Assembly (NCBI RefSeq): GCF_964204865.1
Contig: NC_135250.1
Location: forward strand, 24,233,395 to 24,297,394
Direction of reading: 5' to 3'
DNA: 64,000 nt
Source: Styela clava
Lineage: Eukaryota; Chordata; Ascidiacea; Stolidobranchia; Styelidae
This document shows, in pieces, positions 23,629 to 33,117 of this stretch; within the stretch, counting starts at the first letter, position 1, and every line of letters starts with the position of its first letter. Under the pieces are notes generated by a model. It worked only from the letters and a program-made list of their open reading frames with translations. It was not told the DNA's origin and ran no database searches. Position numbers and translations under genes: made by a program.

Positions 23629-24261
23629 TGTCAGATTTAGGCACACAGATGTTCCATGTCATACGCGTTTATTGTAAAACGGTTGACTTTAAATAAAGTG
23701 AAATAATCAATAAACAATCACAAGATGAAGGCGAAACGAAAATGCATAACCAGAAAGTTAATAGAAAATAAACTTACATATGATAACGCTCCAAAGGCCT
23801 AAATCGACAAGAAACTGACAGGTAACGTGAACGATCACGTTATAAGAATATAATAGCAACTAAATTTAGAAAGCAGTTATGAAATGAAAGCAGAATGAAA
23901 TATAAAAATACATGAACAATTAAAGCAATAAATGACGACGATGGTCATATGGGGCCCCGGTTACGATACCCTCACCACAGTTCTACTACCTAACGAGACC
24001 AAATGCCACCCACACGCTAAGTCAGTAAAGCGGATAATGCGAAACCACACCACTGACACCATAACAAGATTAAACAAGAACGTCCTACGACGCGTAAAGT
24101 CGAGATGCAAGAGCCACACGTGACACGTCAGGTGCAGTAAAGCCCGCGAAATTCGCGTCAAAACAGAAAAGCAATTATCGATAAAAATTAGCCGGTCGGA
24201 ACACAAGGAAGAACAGCGTTCAAAATAATAATCAACTGAAAAGAAACTTCTATCGCCGACA
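23629..24261 (-). repeat. 5' LTR of the BEL/Pao element
   Basis: It is the partner of 19,972-20,601 and has the same TG...CA limits on the minus strand. Promoter activity of this LTR would drive gag on the minus strand. I could not recognise a tRNA primer-binding site in the few bases before gag. Confidence 0.92.
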
Positions 24262-24540
24262 AAAGAGGCTGTCGTTCGGACATTTGTTGACAGCAAAGTA
24301 TCGATCGGACATAGAAATAAAAAAAATGGCTTACTTTTTGTTAAGTTTGTTGCTTAGCTTGACGATTTATTTAATAAAACAAACGTTTTTATCTTACCTG
24401 ATCTTTATTTCATTTATTCTCATATATAACGACCTCTTTGAGCTATTTGACCCCCGAATTATTTATGAAGTTAGGTATGAGGGGTAGCATTTTAGAAACT
24501 TGCCCCGGGCAGCAGAAGAGTTTGGCACACCCCTGGCCAC
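24262..24540 (+). mobile_element. probable continuation of the split hAT relic
   Basis: The sequence beyond the BEL/Pao element ends at about 24,535 with GAGTTTGGCACACCCCTG, a hAT-type terminus. This fits the 3' end of the element whose transposase relic stops at 19,971. The matching left terminus is not clear, so the pairing is inferred from position. Confidence 0.45.
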
Positions 24541-25860
24541 ATCGCATGTCAGTGAATGCGTGACAAAGGTTGTGATTCAATTATGCGTTTACCCGTACTT
24601 TATCTATTGCTTTGATTTCCGTCAGACTACGCTACTCTTAAAGGAATTTCATTGTTTAGAAAATGAGACGTTTGTCCCGTGGCACAATTGGCATCATTAT
24701 AATATTACAAACTTTTGCCATTGTTTCATCTTATACACGAAACCGAGTTTCTTTTATTCCTTACCAGTTGACGTCGCAAAAAATAAGAAGTTTAAACAGA
24801 TGACAAACAGTGGGGAAGGTCGCACTTAATTTAGTTGCCGTGTATTCCCCCTAAGACATAGAATGTGTTGTTCCTAAATGAGGTTATTCATAAGAATTAT
24901 CCACCTTGTTTACTTCCGTAACATTAACTAAGCAGTGAATTAATTAAAATCGAAAATTTAACAATTGATATCGCTCAAACACTTTTTTTTCTTATTTTTG
25001 GGGATTGTCAACAAGTATTTCCTGGTATTTGTGGTTTTGATAGAGATTCGTCAGTTTCTAATTGTGTTTCCGGAATTTGGGTATTAAATGAACGACCAAT
25101 CTGTACATCTAGGAGTTTTAGTTTAGTTACAGTAAATAAATGTTAGTTCCGAAAAAAGCTGCGACTTACTAAAATTTGCTATCAGTATTTTTAGATGACA
25201 GATGGTTTAACTGTGTGGATGGATAAGATTTTAAGCGCCAATTTGCGCTTTCATAATATATATCTATCATTTTATTGGATAGGGAAAACACATCAGATGT
25301 AGAGGTTTGTTGTCTTAAAAACTAAGCAGGTGGATTATGAACTCTTATATGAAAGCTACCACATCAGTAACCAGGAATAGTATTCAAGTGGTATGTTGAA
25401 GATAAAAAAAAATAGAAATATGATAGAAGATAGTAAGCAGAGCACCCCAGCGCAGATGTCAAACCTTTTAGCATGTCGAGCAGATGGAACTGCAGACTGC
25501 GTAGTAATCCGCGATCAAAAAAAACATTTACGGTTTTGGTAAAGTCTGGTCCATATCTACTACGTCTACATCCACACCGAAAACAATCATCCCTCTGAGT
25601 CTGTGGTAGATGCATCTCACGGTCTAACTACATCTTGCAATTTTAGTTTAGTTCACTGAATTTTTTTTTACATTTGGAATGGTGTTGCGGGTTTCTATTA
25701 CCCTTTTATATTTACCATAAACACGTCATCAAAATTCAATTGCCCCAGTTGTGCCCACCACTTAAATGAACAGCGCGTGCTAATTAGCACTAACTGAAAA
25801 TTTATCTACTAGTTCCGACTTGAAGATCTGTCTTGCAAATTGACAAAAAAAGAATTTTGG
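24541..25860. other. repeat debris; no gene
   Basis: 24,545-24,720 resembles 12,510-12,700 and 45,575-45,660. Around 24,890-24,960 is the TTTACTTCCGTAAC segment seen in other hAT relics. The rest to 25,860 is unassigned AT-rich sequence. Confidence 0.45.
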
Positions 25861-26540
25861 TTTGTGGAAGCCTCTTCTACCTGATGCTCATGTTCTTTGG
25901 AAGTCAATCTTGACTCTACTGTCTTCTCCTACACATACAAAAGTGCCAAAAAGTCGAAAAGATTCACCAAAGCATATGAAAGCTTTAAAGTTTACATTTG
26001 CAGTGGGATTCCAGCGCTCGTACTATTTCACAAAAATTTCTATTTCCCAGAGTCATGTTACTTTGTTCCACGGCACTCAATTATTAGCTTCTGCGACTCT
26101 GTTACAAGACACCAGTTGTCAGTTGTAAACACTATTTCAACGTGCATTACTCACCTGGGTGAAGTTAAATGCAGCAGACCAAAACAAACATATAATTTTT
26201 CCGTCGCCCTTCGCCTTTCTCAAATTGTCACATTCCATAACTATATATCAGTCTCTTTTTTCTTTGTTTCATTCTAAACCCAATTCTATTTGTTTCACTT
26301 CTACTCAACCTACTATTGACATCATGTTTTTTGCATCTGTTTTTAAAAGCAAGAGAGCAATTTTCAAATACATGAACGCGAAAGCCAAAACGCAGAGTCA
26401 GAACGTAGTATCGAATCTTCTACAGTACCGGTTGTCAGATCACCGAGATGTGATCACGGAACCACGGCACGCAATTTTCAATTTGGTGACTTCATCACAC
26501 AAAATTTTGGAGGGAAGAACGAACAAACATTTTTGAAATA
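25861..26540 (+). other. unrecognised overlapping open frames
   Basis: Two open frames of about 125 codons (25,897-26,277 and 26,159-26,536) overlap here. Neither resembles a family I know, codon use is AT-driven, and no splice sites or start context favour either. One stretch, KRAIFKYMNAK near 26,350, resembles KRALFRYVDTK near 37,430, so at least this part belongs to a repeat. I do not call a gene. Confidence 0.25.
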
Positions 26541-26820
26541 AATGAACGTAATAGCTTACTAGCGACAGCAACATTCTTTAACCATTGAAAATTTCAAAGT
26601 ATCGGTAAAACCAGTAGAGAAAAGATATATTTTCACAATAACAAAACGATTCATGGGACCATTTCGTGACCAACAAGAATAGTAGTATTGTAGTCTTCTA
26701 GTCTTTTAGCCACTGCAACCGATGAGGCCGTAGTATTATGCTCATTAAATAAAGTAATTTTGTATTTGGTTGAAAAAAAAATAAAATTTTAAGGAAGATT
26801 AATATCTTGTACAGATTTTA

Positions 26821-27006
26821 GGGCGTTCACGAAGTATGTGGACCAAGATGGCGGACACCGCATTTTAGTTCTATTACGAGTTCGAGGACATAGCCAAGTG
26901 ACTACCGTAGTATATATTTGTACCTGAAAGTATGGCCTAACTTTAACCTGGTACACAAACTACATTCCGGTGTCCGCCATCTTGGTCCGCATACTTCGGG
27001 AGTGCC
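26821..27006. mobile_element. MITE of the ACCAAGATGGCG family, copy 1
   Basis: The ends are inverted: ...GTATGTGGACCAAGATGGCGG and CCGCCATCTTGGTCCGCATAC. The flanks share gatttta (7 bp, with a possible eighth mismatched base). Relatives are at 40,618-40,728 and, incomplete, near 55,430 and 62,400-62,490. It lies about 190 bp upstream of the intact caspase at 27,192 and could have altered its promoter. Confidence 0.8.
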
Positions 27007-27116
27007 GATTTTAATTTTCGGTCCAAATTCATTACTGTGTACTCTACCAGGACTGGGCCAGGCGCATTTGGCTACTGTGATTCTTTCTTGTGTGGTTAGA
27101 TGAGTGAACTTTATGG

Positions 27117-27127
27117 CAAATATATAA
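27117..27127 (+). promoter_or_regulatory. possible TATA box of caspase B
   Basis: AATATATAAAT lies about 70 bp before the caspase B start codon, at a workable distance for a TATA-type promoter with a short 5' UTR. A pyrimidine-AG (tattttcag, ends 27,165) lies between, so the true 5' end may instead be a spliced leader or an upstream exon. Confidence 0.3.
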
Positions 27128-27191
27128 ATGACAGTCACATAACTCACAATATTTTGTATTTTCAGCAAGAAGTACTTACAGCAAATTAATT

Positions 27192-28379
27192 ATGACATAT
27201 CACAATTCAAAAGGCGATGTATGTAACATCAATGTAAACGTACATTTTTACGAAGGCAAAGTTTCTGGAGAAAGTAGTCCTCGGATTCGGAAAATCAACT
27301 CTACTCCTGATGTAACCATGAAACGTCCCCGAATATCTCAACAAGAACTACACGAATCAACTGTAGACGGAGGCCTTGATGTAGAACTCGGTACATCCCA
27401 AAGAGAGAACGGCTCCGCTGATATCCAGGCAATGCGCCTTTACAACGAACACAAAGGAAAAGATGATTATTACCAAATGACCTGGTATCCAAAAGGAAGA
27501 GTGCTAATCATCAACAACTACTTTCGAGGGAAAAAGGCGAGAAAAGGGTCACTCAATGATGTTCAGAAATTACAAGAGCTTTTCCAATATATTGGTCGCT
27601 GTTCCGTAACACTCGCTCAAGACTTGAGCGCTGAACAGATTGTCGCAACTGTTAAGTCATTTGCAAAATCATCAACTGCGCAAGGGTTTTGTGCAGTTTT
27701 TATTATGTCTCATGGAAGATCTAATTCGACTGGAAGACTAGATGTATTGGTTGGGAATGACAATTCAACTGTAAATGTTAACGATCTAGTGGCGAGCTTC
27801 AAATCTGAATTCATTCCTCATCTGAGGAATACCCCTGTAATGTTGTTTTTCCAGATGTGTCGTGGACCTTTGGCTGATCGTAGAAGAGATCATTATGTTC
27901 CTGTAGAGCAACACATTATATCTACATCTTCGCAAAACGATGCGGCCGACGATGACGAGGACGATCAACGGATTCGTAATCTGCTGTCGTCTGTTTTACC
28001 AAGAGGAAAGTATATTGGTCTGCTAGACGTAGATGACGAAGATGTGGAAGATGCAATCTCGGCAGAGGATGATGCCGATGAAACAGGTCCCGAGCATATT
28101 GGAGATGAACCAAACATGCTGATATCATTTTCAACAATGGAAAGATACAAGTCTTTTAGACGAAGTACAGGGAGCTGGTTTATTCAAGCTATCTGTGACG
28201 TATTCCGTGAGCATGCACAAAACGAAAATATCATTGAATTAATGAATCGTGTGCATAGCAAAGTATCCGACCGGACAGTAAACAGTTCACGCCTTGAAAT
28301 AGACGGTTGTCGAGTTTGCAGTCGCACCACACACTCTTTCGGTGAAAAGAGATTGTACTTATTTCCTGGTCTGCCCTAA
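27192..28379 (+). CDS. caspase B, intact single-exon caspase (395 aa)
   Basis: This is a cysteine protease of the caspase family, expected to cleave after aspartate in apoptosis or immune signalling in the cytosol. Residues 1-95 are a prodomain without a recognisable CARD or death-effector domain. The p20 part starts at KGRVLIINN (101-109); catalytic His174 is in IMSHG and catalytic Cys223 in QMCRG (the usual form is QACRG). P1-pocket arginines are present: Arg117 (ARKGS) and Arg323 (YKSFRR). The p10 part runs from PNMLISF (308) through GSWFIQ to LYLFPGLP. The linker of about 85 residues is long and acidic (DDDEDD, DDEDVED), offering Asp sites for self-cleavage. The start is the first ATG after several stops. 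It lies in a duplicated block, with the convergent ORF at 28,678 and the TPR gene downstream. Confidence in the family is very high; the precise substrate is unknown. Confidence 0.95.
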   Translation: MTYHNSKGDVCNINVNVHFYEGKVSGESSPRIRKINSTPDVTMKRPRISQQELHESTVDGGLDVELGTSQRENGSADIQAMRLYNEHKGKDDYYQMTWYPKGRVLIINNYFRGKKARKGSLNDVQKLQELFQYIGRCSVTLAQDLSAEQIVATVKSFAKSSTAQGFCAVFIMSHGRSNSTGRLDVLVGNDNSTVNVNDLVASFKSEFIPHLRNTPVMLFFQMCRGPLADRRRDHYVPVEQHIISTSSQNDAADDDEDDQRIRNLLSSVLPRGKYIGLLDVDDEDVEDAISAEDDADETGPEHIGDEPNMLISFSTMERYKSFRRSTGSWFIQAICDVFREHAQNENIIELMNRVHSKVSDRTVNSSRLEIDGCRVCSRTTHSFGEKRLYLFPGLP

Positions 28380-28677
28380 AAGTTTGTCGTTTAGTCGTCT
28401 CAACAATATGCACATTCGCCATCTTTATCAAGGGTACTGTGCATATAACTCCCAGTAAATGTATTCTGTTTTATAAAATTAATTCGTTTTTTTTTCAGAA
28501 GTTTAAAGACACATTGCTCTGAATCTGACTCGAAATGTAGCTTACGTTTGCGATTTTGCTATTTGGCAATTATAGATTAGCTTAGAATATGTAGAATGTT
28601 GGATATTTCTAATGAAGCAGTTATTCATACATTCTATCACCAACTGATATAATTTTTATGATAGAAGTTTGTAGAAA

Positions 28678-28907
28678 TTACACAAAACATATATTAAACT
28701 CGTAACTGGCAATGTGTTCGTTCGCTGGTCTGTTGTTTTTCTTCGCAGAAATATCTGTTGATTCTGCTTGTGCTGGGAAATTTTCGAAAGGAAAGTGTGA
28801 AAGTTTTGACTCGAAGATATTTTTGTACCAAACATGACAGTTTGTAAGGTTAAGCTTTGACAGTACCTTTTTGGCAATCGATTTATTTATGATGCATTTT
28901 TGTAGCT
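28678..28907 (-). other. convergent open frame conserved in caspase flanks
   Basis: A minus-strand frame of about 75 codons follows a good splice acceptor (atcaacattttcag, ending at 28,908) and ends with TAA at 28,678. It includes KKVLSKLNLTNCHVWYKNI and PAQAESTDISAKKNN. Related frames occur in the other two flank copies, near 42,955-43,100 (one base lost, frameshifted) and 50,330-50,540 (KLSMTNCHVWY, PAQAESTAISAKKNN). Each points toward its caspase. I do not recognise the protein; it may be the last exon of a neighbouring gene or a remnant of a mobile element. Confidence 0.35.
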
Positions 28908-30208
28908 CTGAAAATGTTGATAAATCACGTAGTGATTTGACGATGTACTAACAAATACAAACCCTCATCTCTGCACAGTTAACCACCCCGATCCAGTGGT
29001 CAGCATGTTTGACCAAATTATGTTGGATCGCACCCTCAGGTTAGATATCCGAGTTCAGGCATACGCTCATTCTTACCGGCCGTTTTGAACAAGGTTCTTG
29101 TAGAAGTATCCAATGATATCCAACAATTTGACTCGAGATGTGATAAACCGTTCTGACGATTTTAATTAAGCTACATTTATGATATATATGTCTTTTGATA
29201 TATTAGATCCTTGGAAAATATGAGTGTTCCGTAATATTTCCACTAAGCAATGATTCGAATAATTCGTTAACGACCGACAAAAGACTGATGGGCGACATTT
29301 AGCGGACGAATGTTAACCTTAATTTTTAAAACAATGGATTGAGACACAGTTCTAGTATTCCGGGGAAGTGCATATCATATAATACATATCTGTAGAAAAC
29401 ATTACAATATATGGAACAGTTCGGGAAACACAATTTTAAGGCAATGGCAAGCTTAAGGTCTGGGTCGATTACAGTTTAAAAATTTATTTATTCCACTATA
29501 CCCTAAGATGGACGCGTTTACAATAAACTAAGAAGAAATTCTTCGCCATTTCGCATCCCAAGTTTGGTGCGATGGGAAAATTTAGAAAGATGGCATAGCG
29601 ATTCGTCGGCTGGTGTAATCAGAGAGTTTTTCATTTTGCCTCCTCTCTTAAAACCCAGTAGTTTCTATTCATTTAAAAGTAGGTTAAACTGATTGATATG
29701 ATCAACGATAAATATTGAAAATTTAAGTCGATAATAGCATAAAAGTATGAAATGTCACAACAAAAGTTGAATGAGGTATTTCGTCAAAGAGTTAATTAAA
29801 AATATTGAAACCAACCCACACATCCTCCAGGATCATCATTCATCGCTATTGTGAGATTTGCGAAAGTAGCGTACAGTGGATGATTGTACCGTATATTTGA
29901 CTTGGCCAAACAAACTACAATACTCGTAGGTCTGAAAAAATGATAATTCAAAATCCACTGACTTTAATTATTCACAAATGGAAGATCCCGTTGAAGACTT
30001 TATATATTTGATATAACTAGTATGCAGTTTCAGTTGAACTAATTATTATCAATATAAAACTAAACAAGCTGGTGTTTGTTGGCCCTATGACAATTCTTGC
30101 TATGCAATAAAATTGTGGAATGTAATTTTCATGATAATTAAAGGAGTGTTTACGCAAGTTGGCGTACCATTCTTCTTATCATTATTCCCCAAAATAGTCA
30201 AGACTGCC

Positions 30209-30331
30209 CGCAGGCGGTTCTGCCTAGGCGAGGCTTGGCCATTGCACTTAGGCCAGGTTGACCCTAGCGATTATCCCAAATGTGGATAACTCGGTCGTGT
30301 AATTTCTGTTAGTGGGGACTGCGTTCGCGCT
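30209..30331 (+). pseudogene. U1 snRNA retropseudogene, 5'-truncated
   Basis: The sequence is clearly U1 spliceosomal RNA: GCGAGGCTTGGCCATTGCAC, then GCGATTATCCCAAATGTGG (stem-loop III area), then AATTTCTGTTAGTGGGGACT (an imperfect Sm-site region) and GCGTTCGCGC. About the first 40 nucleotides, including the ACTTACCTG part that pairs with 5' splice sites, are missing. An 18-bp direct repeat, aaaatagtcaagactgcc, flanks it at 30,191-30,208 and 30,340-30,357, and a short A-rich tail (agaaaata) follows. Truncation, tail and long target duplication are the marks of LINE-type retroposition. The paralogous site near 41,590 (minus strand) lacks the insertion. Confidence 0.93.
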
Positions 30332-30869
30332 AGAAAATAAAAATAGTCAAGACTGCCAATAAAAAGTACCGAAGAGAAATTTCAAAGAATTAACTCGAAA
30401 TGGTCGTGGGTCGGCGATGAATATTTATCTTTGGTAATTTTGCGTAAAACGATTGTGTGCTCAAAAGTTATTTTTGTACACTATATTCATCCATGATTTA
30501 TATTATCACAAACGGTAACAGCTTATACACATAATAAGTGAGGCAAATTGAATCCAACCTACTCATTTCCGACATGATCAACACAAATCTATAAATGAAG
30601 CGACGTTTGTGGGATCATTGCCATTGATGCAATACCAAGTATGGCTGACCGAAAATATGGTAATATATAGCTTGGGATATAGATGAAAAAACACATATTC
30701 TATAGGCTAAGCACTTCCGCATATTAAGCACAGAGACCAAATAGCTGCATATTTCATTGGGAACTGCATATAGCTTTGATTTTAGTCAAGGACTGAGACC
30801 AGATGAACTGGTCAGCCGTATGAAGTAGAACTCTACTTCCACCTTCTACTTCTACAGCCACTTGAGTTG

Positions 30870-33117
30870 TTTAAAAAGTTGTTAGAAGTTGAAACAACCA
30901 TAGCGGTTTTGACATTCTGGGACCCATTTTTCAAAATTGCGATTTCTTGAGATACTGGATTCGGACCTATATAGTCTATGAGGCAATTGCGTGAAGAAAC
31001 CAACAACCTTAGGCTATATTTTCAAACCCATTATTTCTTGAATGCCCATGAATGCTTCCGCATGTTCAAATTCCATCGTTTTTAAGACGGTACTCACAAG
31101 AATTTAACAGAAAATGACTGAAACCAGGAAATCTCAACATTTGTCAAAGTCAATCCCTAAATTGATACGACATTGTTTTGATCAAAATTGAAAAACCCCT
31201 ACTAATTTGCATTCTGAAATAGGGCATTGTAGAACACGAATGAATAAGTATAAGAATATAAATATAATATATCCACATACTCGGCTCGTAATTTAGGCAA
31301 TCATTGTAAGGTATGATTCGAACAAGTATGTTCCATAGACTGAGAACATTATCTGACACTTATAAACGCACGTCAAAGAGCATATCGTATTTCGTGAGGG
31401 TCTCCACCTTTTGTTGTTTATTACAATTCGAATTCTGCAGACTACAAAATCTGTAAACAAGTCGTAATCAGGTATAAACAAACCACCTGCGCCTCAAAGA
31501 ACCTCTGTTGTCTTATATTTTCAAAACCGCAAAGTGATCAAAGGAAGAAAAATAGAGGAATGAAACCTTATAATATTTCCGCTCTAAATGAGTTTCTAAA
31601 CAAGTGATTTTCAACCGGGATTCTGCGGTACCGCATGATTCCGTAAATTTCCTTCCATATCCGAGAGTCTATATTATTATACGTACATTTTTAAATCTAA
31701 TCAAATACCATTAATATTTAACTTACAGTAGTTTTTTGAGCCTCCAGAACAGAGGACTGCAACTGGCGGCCGCCATGTCAATTAGTGTGGCCCTTGTCAC
31801 CCCCACCCCCACCGACCGATTTCTTAACTGATGCAACCAGAAGTAGTCTTGGTAAAATTGTTCAAATTCTATTTATCTTGAAGAGGGTGTTGACAATTTT
31901 ATTGACTCGATTTTCATAATGGCAATAGTAAAAGCATATATTCAAGTTGGTATACTCGAATCACAATACCGCATATAAAGACGAATTTTCCAACAACCTT
32001 AAAAAATATAGGGGTATTACATTACAGTTACATTGGGTCAAAATAAGTAAAACTAAAATATGGAATATGCTCCCCCAGAAGATTCACGATTTGTGGGATT
32101 TTTTATTAATATCTCAAATTATCAATCTAGAGTTTTATGAGCTACTCAATGCACTTTTCACCAAATTTATTATTTCTAATGATACACATTGCTATTTGCA
32201 GAAAATCCAGAGACCTACATGACCAATGAGGAACCGCCAAATCGACTGTTGCCAGAAAGAATGTTTAATCAAAGTACGATCAACCACGAAGAAGAAGAGT
32301 TTACCGGTAAGAAATCAGAAATCAAGCGCTTGGTGCTCTGATATTATTTTGAGGTATTTCAGCGTTCTCTCGTTCTCCCAGCCCTACTTCTTTCAGCACC
32401 TATGTGCTAGATTAAAAAGACGGAATCTAAGAGATAATAACCGGTATGGATATGGTCTCAATAACTACATAATATAGTCCAAATATTTTAATCTCATTTT
32501 TATTTTCATAAATTTCTTACTTTGTCTGTTTTGAAACTCTTCATCACCCTCCCTCACTATACTGTGTACACAAAGCATTGTTCCCATTTGCTGTTCAATT
32601 TCGAAGTGATCATTTGCTAGTGTTACTCGCAACTCTTATCCTGGCTCTTGCACAGTTTGCATTGTTCACAATGTGTTTATGAGCACGTATCACAGTAATA
32701 CCAACTACCCGGAGTTCTGCCCGACTGGGAGTGTTAACATAATACATTTTTATGTCTCATAAATACACAACAAAACATTTGTTTAGATGAGCAGAGTAAC
32801 CAAGACAATGAAATAATTAGTGTCAGGAGTGCAAGCCACAATGAGAGGGCTCGGTCAGAATCAGATGTGACGACTCGTGGTAAATATAGTTTGGATTCAT
32901 TAAATTAATTTGATAATGATGAGCTATGACTATATACCTAAACTTTTCCAGATATTAATTCGCCAGAAGAAAAGAGTAGTGAGCAAAGGACACCGAGTAG
33001 TGCTCCTCCATGGGAGATGAATACGAACGAATTGAATTGGAGTAAGTGTCGTATCGTGTTCCTTCGTACATGCCGTGTCATGAATGCACGTATTATGTGT
33101 TGGTTTTAACCTATTTA
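30870..33117 (+). repeat. TPR-gene 5' block, copy 1 (inverted partner of 50,978-53,850)
   Basis: This block recurs in opposite orientation at 50,978-53,850. The identity includes exons and introns of the TPR gene. The two copies differ near 31,790-31,815: here the hAT-type end (CAGAGGACTGCAACTGGCGG at about 31,755) is joined directly to the middle of an exon, whereas the partner has more than 500 bp between them. Confidence 0.88.

Larger units (their letters stand above)
19972..24261 (-). mobile_element. BEL/Pao LTR retrotransposon, internally deleted
   Basis: Two LTRs of about 630 bp in the same orientation enclose about 3.0 kb whose gag-pol reads on the minus strand. The LTRs begin TG and end CA on that strand. 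The flanking 5-mers are taaga and aaaga, so the target duplication is present with one mismatch. The coding region has gag, zinc knuckles, an aspartic protease, the very start of the RT region and the tail beyond integrase. The RT core, RNase H and integrase core are gone, so the element is shorter than the usual 6-7 kb and could move only with help. Near-identical LTRs suggest a fairly recent insertion. It lies inside a decayed hAT element. Confidence 0.92.
28380..30870 (+). repeat. caspase 3'-flank block, copy 1
   Basis: About 2.5 kb after caspase B recurs, inverted relative to this copy, at about 41,050-43,446 (after caspase E) and 48,790-50,858 (after fragment G). The correspondence follows each caspase's own direction, so caspase and flank were copied as one block. 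This copy carries the U1 snRNA insertion at 30,209 and a minus-strand open frame at 28,678. Confidence 0.85.

Noticed and set aside
25897-26536. Two open frames of about 125 codons as genes
   Set aside because: They overlap in different frames, lack recognisable domains or splice sites, and part of the sequence recurs at 37.4 kb.
28656-28877. Minus-strand ATG-initiated frame at the convergent ORF
   Set aside because: It is in a different frame from the one shared among flank copies and depends on a stretch that is frameshifted elsewhere.
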